From LMUY01 sp964242215 (GTDB lineage Bacteria > Pseudomonadota > Alphaproteobacteria > Acetobacterales > Acetobacteraceae), in the NCBI GenBank assembly GCA_964242215.1, contig CAXTCJ010000143.1:1-13420 (forward strand): a DNA stretch of 13,420 nt. The letters run 5' to 3'. The notes under the pieces were generated by a model. That model was not told the DNA's origin and made no database searches. It saw only the letters and a list, made by a program, of their open reading frames with translations. Shown piece after piece: positions 7,226 to 13,420 of the stretch; position 1 is the first letter of the stretch, and each line of letters opens with the position of its first letter. A program made the translations under genes and the position numbers.

Positions 7226-8422
7226 ATGAACACGATTGGACTGACACGGCGCGGGATCCTGGCCGGCACGGCAATCACCTTAGCCACACCCTACGTCGCA
7301 CGTGCGCAAAGCGACCCGCTGTTGCTGGGTGTGCTGACGCCGCTGACCGGCGCCGGCGGCTATGACGGCCCGCGCATGCTGAAAGCGATCCAAGCCGTGG
7401 GCGAGACGATCAACGGCACCGGCGGATTGCTGGGCCGCAAGGTCACCTTCTCCATCGAGGACACCCAGACCAACCCCGAGGCCGCCGTGCGCGCCGCGCG
7501 CAAGCTGATCGACGTAGACAAGGTCCCGGTGATCATGGGCACCTGGGCGTCCGCCGTGACCACGGCGGTGGCGCCGGTGTGCTGGGAGAGCAAGGTGTTC
7601 CTGACCACCACGTCGGGTGCGGACAACATCACCAAGCTGCCGCACCAGGGCTACCTGATCCGCACCCAGCCCAACAACTACCTGCAGGGTGAGAAGCACG
7701 CCGAGTTCATGGCCGGCACCGGCGCTAAGCGGATCGCGATCATGTCGATCCAGTCCCCGTTCGCGCAGCCGACGCAGGACCGGGTGGCCGACGTCGTGAA
7801 GCAGCACGGCAGCGAGTTCGTCGGCGGTTTGGTCTACGAGAAAGACAAGACCAGCTATCGCTCCGAAGTAGACCAGATCCTGCGCGGCAAGCCGGACATG
7901 ATCTACCTGAACGGTTACACGCCCGACGTCAGCGTGCTGCTGCGCGATTTGTACCGCGCCGGGTATGACGGCGGGCGGTTCACCCAGTCGTATGCGCTAA
8001 CCGGCAAGGCGGTCGAGTCGCTGCCCAAGGAGGTGACGGAGGGTACCTATACGGTGCAGCCCTCGGCCGATGTGGACTCGCCGGCCTACGCCAACGCGGT
8101 CAAGCTGCTGGGCGTGAAAGATCCGGATTCCTACGAGACGCAGGCGGTCGACTGGATGAGCCTCGTCGGGCTGTCGATCGCCAAGGCGAAGGGCACCACG
8201 GGGACGGCGATCCGCGATACGGTGCGCAAGGTGAGCCAGGGCGACGGCACCAAGGTGTACACCGCCGTCGACGGTTTGGCGGTGCTGGCGAAGGGCGGCG
8301 AGGTGAATTACGAGGGCGCCAGCGGGCCGTGCGACTTTACCGATATCGGCGACATCAAGGACTGCAAGTTCCGCTATCTGCAAGCCAAGAATGGCGCGCT
8401 GACCTTCATAAAGGTCGTCTGA
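7226..8422 (+). CDS. livK: HAAT-type periplasmic substrate-binding protein (LivK-like)
   Basis: This is the periplasmic binding protein that delivers the ligand to LivHM; 398 residues, Peripla_BP_6 (type I fold). The signal is of twin-arginine type (LTRRGILAG, 6-14), with probable cleavage near ARA/QS (27/28). The mature protein starts with LLLGVLTPLTGAGGYDGP and continues with the family's INGTGGLLGRKV (62-73) and EDTQTNPEAAVRAARKLI (78-95). Cys369 and Cys380 near the C-terminus (GPCDF, KDCKF) could form a disulfide; Cys119 is elsewhere. It lies between livF and livH, and the livH start follows its stop codon directly (TGATTG). The name LivK is by position and fold only: binding-pocket residues cannot be assigned by eye, and the downstream oxidases make an amine or N-substituted amino acid a reasonable ligand to test. 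Confidence 0.92.
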   Translation: MNTIGLTRRGILAGTAITLATPYVARAQSDPLLLGVLTPLTGAGGYDGPRMLKAIQAVGETINGTGGLLGRKVTFSIEDTQTNPEAAVRAARKLIDVDKVPVIMGTWASAVTTAVAPVCWESKVFLTTTSGADNITKLPHQGYLIRTQPNNYLQGEKHAEFMAGTGAKRIAIMSIQSPFAQPTQDRVADVVKQHGSEFVGGLVYEKDKTSYRSEVDQILRGKPDMIYLNGYTPDVSVLLRDLYRAGYDGGRFTQSYALTGKAVESLPKEVTEGTYTVQPSADVDSPAYANAVKLLGVKDPDSYETQAVDWMSLVGLSIAKAKGTTGTAIRDTVRKVSQGDGTKVYTAVDGLAVLAKGGEVNYEGASGPCDFTDIGDIKDCKFRYLQAKNGALTFIKVV

Positions 8423-9289
8423 TTGCTGGACGATGTCGCGCAACTGGTGCTGAACGGGCTCATGGCGGGAACCATTCTCGCGGTGCCTGCCATCGGGCTT
8501 ACCGCCATCTACGCCGTTCTGCGGTTTCCGAATTTCGCGTTGGCATCGCACCTCACGGTGGGTGCGTTCGCGGGCTGGATCGGCAATGTCGCGCTGGGTT
8601 GGTCCATCGTGCCGTCGCTCGGCTTGGCATTCGTGGCGGCGGGGCTGGTCGGGGTGGCAAGCGACGAGTTCGTACTGCGCCCGTTCCGCGCCGCCGGGTT
8701 CGTCACGACGGCGATCGGCTCCATCGCGCTGACCATCGCGCTGGAGAACCTGCTGCGGATGATCTTCGGCAACGACCTGCGGGAATACGACCTGCCGATC
8801 AGCCGGGACTGGCGATATGGCGGGCTGCATTTCGGCCCGCAGCAACTGAAGAACATGGCCATCGCGGTGGTGGTGATGGCGGTGGTGTTCGCCTTCCTGA
8901 GCTTCACCCGCGCCGGCAAGGCGATGCGTGCGGTGGCCGACAATCCGTCGCTCGCGCGCATCAAGGGGGTGGACGCGGTACGGGTGGCGCGCATCGTGTC
9001 GTTTGTCGGCATGGGGCTAGCGGGAGTGGGCGGGATGCTGATCGGGCTCGACACCACGATCGACCCGCTGACCGGGTTCCGCGTCATGCTGTCGGTGTTC
9101 GCCGCCGCCGTCGTGGGTGGATTGGGCAGCATACCCGGCGCTGTACTGGGCGCGTTGGTGATCGGTGTCGGGGAGGAATTGTGCCTGCTAGTGCTGACGC
9201 CGAACTACCGCAGCGTGATCGGCTTTCTTGCGATCCTGGTGGTGCTGATCCTGCGGCCCTCGGGCCTGCTCGGGCAGAGGGCGTATTAG
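8423..9289 (+). CDS. livH: Branched-chain-amino-acid-type ABC transporter permease LivH
   Basis: This is an inner-membrane permease subunit, 288 residues, with about eight hydrophobic segments. The start is TTG at 8423 immediately after the livK stop, with AAAGG (8410-8414) upstream. It gives LDDVAQLVLNGLMAGTILAV, the usual LivH N-terminus, whereas the ATG at 8462 would lose 13 conserved residues. The conserved YAVLRFPNFALASH (30-43) corresponds to the family's IYG..INFAHG region, with Pro-Asn-Phe retained. The cytoplasmic loop that contacts the ATPases lies at about 163-191 (RAGKAMRAVADNPSLARIKG). VVGGLGSIPGAVLG (230-243) and the C-terminal RPSGLLG (279-285) are family hallmarks. It is followed by palindromic repeat copy 2 and then livM. 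Confidence 0.93.
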   Translation: MLDDVAQLVLNGLMAGTILAVPAIGLTAIYAVLRFPNFALASHLTVGAFAGWIGNVALGWSIVPSLGLAFVAAGLVGVASDEFVLRPFRAAGFVTTAIGSIALTIALENLLRMIFGNDLREYDLPISRDWRYGGLHFGPQQLKNMAIAVVVMAVVFAFLSFTRAGKAMRAVADNPSLARIKGVDAVRVARIVSFVGMGLAGVGGMLIGLDTTIDPLTGFRVMLSVFAAAVVGGLGSIPGAVLGALVIGVGEELCLLVLTPNYRSVIGFLAILVVLILRPSGLLGQRAY

Positions 9290-9303
9290 GATGGCCCACT
9301 CAC

Positions 9304-9431
9304 CGGCATGCCAGGCCTTGAGCCTGGCATCCAAGGGGTCCCGCACACACCGGCCCGGAGCGTCATCGCACGACACGAGCGACGTCATCAGCCCAACCGC
9401 GTGGAGTCCAGGGTCAAGCCCTGGCATGACG
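9304..9431. repeat. Nested palindromic intergenic repeat, copy 2
   Basis: This is a second copy of the element at 7063-7200, in the same orientation. Its outer arms 9304-9340 and 9395-9431 match at 29 of 37 positions by my count, so it is more decayed than copy 1. The inner mini-hairpins CCAGGC/GCCTGG and CCAGGG/CCCTGG are both intact. GACGTCATCAGCCC recurs at 9381-9394. It fills almost the whole gap between livH (stop 9289) and livM (start 9439) and ends 7 bases before the livM ATG, covering the place where a ribosome site would normally lie. Confidence 0.88.
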
Positions 9432-9438
9432 GTCTAGT

Positions 9439-10347
9439 ATGGAAAACTACATCGTCGCTCTCGGCGTCACCGCTGGGCTGTACGCGCTGATGGCGGTCGG
9501 TCTGAACGTGATCTGGGGCATGGCCGGGTTGGTCAATCTCGGCCTGGTCGGGTTCTTCGCCGTCGGCGCCTACACCTCCGCCCTGCTCACCACCAAATTA
9601 GGTATTTCCATCGGCCTGGGCATGGTGGCCGGCACGCTCGCCGGCGGCGTCGCGGGGGCATTGGTGGCGATGATCACGGCGCGGCTGCGGGGTGATTACC
9701 TAGCCATCGTGACGCTGGGCTTTGCCGAGGCGTTTCGCATCACCGCCAGTAACGAGACGTGGCTCACCAACGGCACGGACGGCATCTCCGGCATCCCCGG
9801 GCCGTGGCGTGGCACGCTGTCGCCGTTCCAGTTCAACTTGATGTATCTGGCGCTGGTTGCCGTCATCGTGCTGGTCGCCTACGTACTGGCGCAGCGGCTC
9901 AGCTACTCGCCGTTCGGCCGCGTGTTGCGCGCCATCCGCGATGACGAGCAAGTGGCCGCCGTCGCGGGCAAACCGGTGCTGGCCTTCAAGGTGCTCGCCT
10001 TCTCCATCGGTTGCGCGGTGCTCGGCCTCGCCGGGGCGCTGTATGCGCACTACACCTCGTACATCGTTCCCGACATCTTCGTGCCGCTGCTGACGCTGTA
10101 CATCAAGATGGCGTTGCTTTCCGGTGGCGTCGGCAACAATCGCGGGGCGGTGCTCGGCGGCGTCGTGGTGGTCGTGTTCCTCGAGGGCACGCGCTTCATC
10201 ACGCCGCTGATCCCGGGGCTCGGCGCGGTGCAGGGCGCCGCCTTACAGCAATTCCTGGTCACTGCCTCGCTGCTGGTCATCCTGCGCTTCCGCACGCGCG
10301 GCCTCGTGCCCGAAACCCGCGACCATCCCGTGTTACGCCGATCCTGA
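9439..10347 (+). CDS. livM: Branched-chain-amino-acid-type ABC transporter permease LivM
   Basis: This is the partner of LivH in the membrane channel, 302 residues, with eight to nine hydrophobic segments. The conserved features are GLNVIWGMAGLVNLGLVGFF (21-40), the RGDYLAIVTLGFAEAFRI block (84-101), NGTDGISGIPGPW (111-123), and the cytoplasmic ATPase-contact loop at about 158-185 (PFGRVLRAIRDDEQVAAVAG). SGGVGNNRGAVLGG (228-241) follows near the C-terminus. The ATG at 9439 gives the expected N-terminus MENYIVALGV, but no good purine-rich ribosome site precedes it, because palindromic repeat copy 2 ends just upstream; GACGG at 9428-9432 is the nearest. The next gene follows 11 bases after the stop, with AAGGGGA overlapping the end of livM. 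Confidence 0.93.
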   Translation: MENYIVALGVTAGLYALMAVGLNVIWGMAGLVNLGLVGFFAVGAYTSALLTTKLGISIGLGMVAGTLAGGVAGALVAMITARLRGDYLAIVTLGFAEAFRITASNETWLTNGTDGISGIPGPWRGTLSPFQFNLMYLALVAVIVLVAYVLAQRLSYSPFGRVLRAIRDDEQVAAVAGKPVLAFKVLAFSIGCAVLGLAGALYAHYTSYIVPDIFVPLLTLYIKMALLSGGVGNNRGAVLGGVVVVVFLEGTRFITPLIPGLGAVQGAALQQFLVTASLLVILRFRTRGLVPETRDHPVLRRS

Positions 10348-10358
10348 AGGGGAATCCT

Positions 10359-10844
10359 ATGGCCGAAATCACCGCCACCGACATCGCCCACGTGATGAAA
10401 CAGACCGCCGGGCCGGACCGCGACGCAGCCTGGGCCGCCATCGACACCATCGTGTCCCGGCTATACGACCGCAATCTGTTCACGGCCTTGAACCACCTCG
10501 CCGCCACGGCGGAGGTCGAGCGGCTGTACTCCAGCAACACCACCGCCTACCCCGTCGGTGGTCGCAAGCAGAAGAAGGACACGCATTGGGGCAAGAAGAC
10601 GATCGACGAAGGCGAGCTGTATATCTGCCACAACGCCGCCGACATCGAACGCACCTTCTTCGACCACGCATTGATCTTCAGCCTGGGCGTCGGCGGCATG
10701 GTGAACGTGCCGGTGATGCTGGGCGGGAAATGTATCGCCAGCCTCAGCATCTCCGCCCCAACCGACCGGTTCAGTGAGGCCGATAAACCCGAGCTTATGA
10801 TGATTGCCGGGCTGACGCTGCCACTGATCCTGTCCGCGCCATGA
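10359..10844 (+). CDS. Stand-alone GAF-domain protein
   Basis: This is a 161-residue protein in which residues from about 25 to 155 look like a single GAF fold. A helix (AAWAAIDTIVSRLYDRN) leads into the ALNHLAATAEVERLYSSN strand pair. A Lys-rich turn (RKQKKDTHWGKK, 69-80) follows, then GELYICHNAADI (85-96), HALIFSLGVGGMVNVPVM (103-120), GGKCIASLSIS (122-132) and a C-terminal helix. GAF domains bind small ligands or act as sensors, but no kinase, cyclase or DNA-binding domain is attached. It could be a ligand sensor, an accessory or storage protein, or a partner of the enzymes that follow. AAGGGGA precedes the ATG by 6 bases, and the stop overlaps the next start as ATGA, so it is translationally coupled to the FAD oxidase. 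Fold moderately sure; function unknown. Confidence 0.8.
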   Translation: MAEITATDIAHVMKQTAGPDRDAAWAAIDTIVSRLYDRNLFTALNHLAATAEVERLYSSNTTAYPVGGRKQKKDTHWGKKTIDEGELYICHNAADIERTFFDHALIFSLGVGGMVNVPVMLGGKCIASLSISAPTDRFSEADKPELMMIAGLTLPLILSAP

Positions 10845-12007
10845 CCACCGCAGACGTCGTCGTGATCGGGCTGGGTGCCGTCGGCAGTGCCACCCTGCAC
10901 CGGCTGGCGCTGCGGGGCGTGCGCGCCATAGGCATCGACCGCTTCGACCCGCCGCATGACCGCGGCTCGACCCATGGCGAGACCCGCATCACGCGCCTGG
11001 CCATCGCCGAAGGTGCCGCCTACGTACCGCTGGTACGCCGCTCGCACGCGATCTGGCGCGAGTTGGAGGAGCAGACTGGCGAGTCGCTATTCCAGCAGAT
11101 CGGTATGCTGGTCATCGGCGAGGGCGACGGTGCGCCGAGCCACGGCCAACCCGGCTTCCTCGGCAGCACGCTCGCCATCGCCCGGTCGCACGACATCCCG
11201 CACGAGATGCTGGACAGCGCGGAGATCCGCCGGCGTTACCCGCAGTTCCAGGTGCGCGACGCCGAACACGGCTATTTCGAACCGAGCGCGGGCGTGCTGT
11301 CCCCCGAGCGCTGTGTGTCGGTGCAGCTGCAGCTGGCCCGGGAACTCGGCGCCGAAATCCGCACCAACGAGCAGGTGCTGCGCATCGAGCCCTGCGGCTC
11401 CGGCGTCGCCGTGGTGACCGACAAGGGCCGCATCGAAGCCGCAAAGGTCGTGTTGGCAAGCGGCGCGTGGCTCCCCGGCCTGGCCGGCGGCATCCTGCCC
11501 AAGGTGACCGAGGTGCATCGCCAGGTGCTGCTGTGGTTCGAGGCCGACGACCCGGCCTTGTACGACCCGGCGCGCTGCCCCGCGTTCATCTGGATGCATG
11601 GCGCGCGCATGGAGGATTATCTTTACGGCTTCCCGCTGCTACCCGGCGCCGCTGGCGTGAAGGCTGCCACCGAGACCTATGCCGGGCATGTCGAGCCGGA
11701 CCAGATTGATCGCATCGTGTCGGCCGACGAGTCCCGCACGATCTACCAGCGCCACGTGGCCGGGAAGCTGCGCGGCGTATCGGACCGGCTCGTGAAGGCA
11801 GCCACCTGCCTTTACACGGTGACGCCGGACGCCGGGTTCATCATCGACCGGTTGTGGGAGAACGGGTCCGTGCTGGCGGCGTCCGCCTGCTCCGGGCACG
11901 GCTTCAAGCATTCCCCGGCACTCGGCGAGGAACTGGCGGCCCTTGCCACCGAGGCGAACCGTCCAACGGAGCCGAGCTGGGCGCTGTCCCGCTTCGGCTT
12001 AACCTAA
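10841..12007 (+). CDS. FAD-dependent amine oxidase, monomeric sarcosine oxidase / N-methyltryptophan oxidase family
   Basis: This is a DAO-family flavoenzyme that oxidises a secondary amine or N-methyl amino acid with O2, giving H2O2 and an imine that hydrolyses (to formaldehyde for N-methyl substrates). It has 388 residues, typical of the family. The dinucleotide motif GLGAVGS is at 10-16 and Asp33 ends the second strand. The family's THGETRITR (44-52) keeps Thr48, Arg49, Arg52 and Glu57 in sarcosine-oxidase numbering. Cys323 in ATCLYTVTPD is the expected covalent FAD attachment site, and Lys274 in GVKAATE matches the oxygen-activating lysine. SGHGFK (351-356) is intact. Four residues after Lys274 there is Glu278, where sarcosine oxidase has the active-site His269, so the substrate is probably not plain sarcosine. 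There is no signal peptide, so it is cytosolic. It overlaps the GAF gene by ATGA and is followed 16 bases later by the monooxygenase gene. Confidence 0.92.
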   Translation: MTTADVVVIGLGAVGSATLHRLALRGVRAIGIDRFDPPHDRGSTHGETRITRLAIAEGAAYVPLVRRSHAIWRELEEQTGESLFQQIGMLVIGEGDGAPSHGQPGFLGSTLAIARSHDIPHEMLDSAEIRRRYPQFQVRDAEHGYFEPSAGVLSPERCVSVQLQLARELGAEIRTNEQVLRIEPCGSGVAVVTDKGRIEAAKVVLASGAWLPGLAGGILPKVTEVHRQVLLWFEADDPALYDPARCPAFIWMHGARMEDYLYGFPLLPGAAGVKAATETYAGHVEPDQIDRIVSADESRTIYQRHVAGKLRGVSDRLVKAATCLYTVTPDAGFIIDRLWENGSVLAASACSGHGFKHSPALGEELAALATEANRPTEPSWALSRFGLT

Positions 12008-12023
12008 TTGCGGAGTTAGCAAC

Positions 12024-13334
12024 ATGGCAAAACGGCAATTCCATTTGGCCTGGTTCCTGTCGCAGGGCTACGGCCCCAAGACGTGGCGCGGCATGTGGCC
12101 CGGCAGTGTCAGCGATGTCGCGCGCTGGATGATGCCCGACCTGTTCCTCGACCTCGCACGCGGCATGGAGCGGGCGTGCTTCGACTACATGATCATCGAG
12201 GACTCATCGATGGTGCCCTACAGCTACAAGGGCAACCACGACACCTACCTGCAATACGCGGCAAGCTCGCCCAAGCTCGACCCGGCGGTGCTCGTCCCCT
12301 ATCTCGCCCAGGCGACCAAGCACCTCGGTCTCGTGCCGACGCTCTCGACGTCCGAATACCCGCCCTTCCTGCTGGCTCGCTTGGTGAACTCACTCGACCA
12401 CGTGACGGAGGGCCGGGTGGGCTGGAACTGCGTGACCAGCAGCAACGACGGCGCGGCGCAGAATTACGGCAACGAGGGCCAGTATCCGCACGACGAGCGC
12501 TACGACCGCGCCGACGAGTTCGCCGACCTGGTGACCAAGCTGTGGGACGCGTGGGAGCCGGACGCCGTCCTGCTCGACCGTGACAGGCCGATGTTCGCCG
12601 ACGGCAGCAAGGTGCACGCGGTGCATCACGAGGGCAAATACTACAAATGCCGCGGCCCGCTGAACGCACCGCGCTCGCCGCAGGGCCGCCCGGTGATCTG
12701 CCAGGCGGGCGGGTCGCCGCGCGGGCAGGCGTTCGCCGCTCGCTGGGCCGATACCATCATCACCGACGCCGGCAGCGTCGAGGGTATGAAGGCCTACCGC
12801 CAAGACGTACGCCGCAACGCCGTTGCCGCCGGGCGCAATCCGGATGACATCAAGGTGCTGTTCCTCGCCTACCCTATCGTGGACAGTTCGATGGAGGCGG
12901 CGCGGGATCGGCGACGCATGCAGCGCGACGATGCCGCGGCGAACCTGGACATGGCGCTGTCGTCGATGTCGCGGCTGACCAACATCGATTTCGGCAAACT
13001 CGATTTGGATGAACCGCTGCCGCCGAGCCTCACCACCAACGGCCACCAATCTTCGCTCGCCAAATGGATCGGCAAGACGCCGCGCGAACTGGCGCTGGCG
13101 CAGTCGACCAAGATGGGGATCGACTTCACCGGCACGATCGATCACGTCGCCGGTATGATGCAGGAGATCATGGAGGAAGTCGGGGGCGACGGCTTCCTGT
13201 TCTTCAACACGTATTTCGATCGCCGCTATATCATGGAGGTGTGCGACGGACTGGTCCCGGAACTGCAACGGCGCGGCGTGACGCGGACGGGCTATCCGCA
13301 CAAATGCTTCAAGGACAATCTGCTGGAGTTCTGA
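12024..13334 (+). CDS. LLM-class flavin-dependent monooxygenase, NtaA/SnaA/DszA family
   Basis: This is a bacterial-luciferase-like monooxygenase, 436 residues, that should use FMNH2 and O2 to oxidise its substrate, as the nitrilotriacetate (NtaA), EDTA and dibenzothiophene-sulfone (DszA) enzymes do. Family marks are HLAWFLSQGYGPKTWRG (7-23), the loop SLDHVTEGRVGWNCVTS (123-139), NYGNEGQ and HDERYDRADEF (148-166), and GRPVICQAGGSPRGQAFAAR (221-240), which normally holds the FMN phosphate. The C-terminal part has DGFLFFNTYF and PELQRRG. CGGAG (12011-12015) precedes the ATG. It is the last gene of the unit in the window. No flavin reductase, which this two-component family needs, is visible, so it must come from downstream or elsewhere. 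The exact substrate is not readable; a nitrogen-containing compound fits the neighbouring oxidase. Confidence 0.93.
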   Translation: MAKRQFHLAWFLSQGYGPKTWRGMWPGSVSDVARWMMPDLFLDLARGMERACFDYMIIEDSSMVPYSYKGNHDTYLQYAASSPKLDPAVLVPYLAQATKHLGLVPTLSTSEYPPFLLARLVNSLDHVTEGRVGWNCVTSSNDGAAQNYGNEGQYPHDERYDRADEFADLVTKLWDAWEPDAVLLDRDRPMFADGSKVHAVHHEGKYYKCRGPLNAPRSPQGRPVICQAGGSPRGQAFAARWADTIITDAGSVEGMKAYRQDVRRNAVAAGRNPDDIKVLFLAYPIVDSSMEAARDRRRMQRDDAAANLDMALSSMSRLTNIDFGKLDLDEPLPPSLTTNGHQSSLAKWIGKTPRELALAQSTKMGIDFTGTIDHVAGMMQEIMEEVGGDGFLFFNTYFDRRYIMEVCDGLVPELQRRGVTRTGYPHKCFKDNLLEF

Positions 13335-13389
13335 CCCCTGAGTCCGGTGGGGGTGCTTACCCCTTACTCCGGTCGGCGTGCTTACCCCT
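13335..13389. repeat. 25-bp tandem repeat, two copies and a partial third
   Basis: Two 25-base units, 13335-13359 and 13360-13384, match at 21 of 25 positions by my count. Both start CCCCT, share TCCGGT and end GTGCTTA. A third unit starts with CCCCT at 13385 and then diverges into the hairpin. The first unit begins immediately after the stop of the monooxygenase gene (TGA at 13332-13334). No function is evident. Confidence 0.7.
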
Positions 13390-13392
13390 CAC

Positions 13393-13415
13393 CCCTCTCC
13401 CTCAAGGGGAGAGGG
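13393..13415. terminator. 9-bp hairpin at right edge (likely terminator or repeat element)
   Basis: CCCTCTCCC (13393-13401) and GGGAGAGGG (13407-13415) pair perfectly around a 5-base loop, TCAAG. It lies about 60 bases after the last stop codon and would plausibly end the operon transcript. The CCCTCTCCC-type palindrome is also a common dispersed intergenic repeat in proteobacteria, and the window ends too soon to see its full extent or a T-run. Confidence 0.55.
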
Positions 13416-13420
13416 AGAGG

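Noticed and set aside
9308..9490. Small plus-strand ORF starting MPGLEPGIQ
   Set aside because: It is translation of the palindromic repeat running out of frame into livM; the same peptide type arises from every such repeat and does not indicate a gene.
12390..13301. 303-codon minus-strand frame opposite the LLM monooxygenase
   Set aside because: Antisense shadow of a full-length, motif-complete gene.

Overview
The window reads as a stretch of chromosome from a high-G+C alphaproteobacterium. An Acetobacteraceae/Rhodospirillales-type organism is my best guess. This rests on the overall base composition, the twin-arginine signal peptides on both binding proteins, and the intergenic palindromes of the widespread alphaproteobacterial type whose spurious translation reads MPGLEPG. 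No tRNA, rRNA, CRISPR array, insertion sequence or phage gene is visible. Coding density is high, and the long antisense reading frames are shadows of high G+C.

Left part (1-3730), stress-type genes. A short-chain dehydrogenase of the YghA type runs off the left edge on the minus strand. It is divergent from a small unrecognised 146-residue protein with a likely N-terminal beta-barrel (965-1405). A strong hairpin (1491-1515) separates that gene from a convergent, intact catalase-peroxidase katG (1532-3730, minus).

Middle (3866-5440). A Tat-exported family-5 (dipeptide/DppA-like) solute-binding protein lies on the minus strand upstream of katG. No permease or ATPase of its own class is in the window.

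Right part (5583-13334, plus strand). One long, tightly packed transcription unit begins with a complete branched-chain-amino-acid-type (HAAT) ABC importer in the order livG-livF-livK-livH-livM. It continues without a clear break into a stand-alone GAF-domain protein, a covalent-FAD amine oxidase of the monomeric sarcosine oxidase/N-methyltryptophan oxidase family, and an FMN-dependent monooxygenase of the NtaA/SnaA/DszA family. The GAF and oxidase genes overlap by ATGA. Two long nested palindromic repeats interrupt this unit, one before livK and one before livM.

My working interpretation is an inference: the importer, GAF protein and two oxidases form an uptake-and-oxidation module for an N-substituted amine or amino-acid-like compound. 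The oxidase would release H2O2 (and formaldehyde if the substrate is N-methylated), and the KatG encoded nearby could remove the peroxide. The substrate is unknown. The oxidase carries a Glu where the sarcosine oxidase active site has His, which argues against simply calling it sarcosine oxidase.
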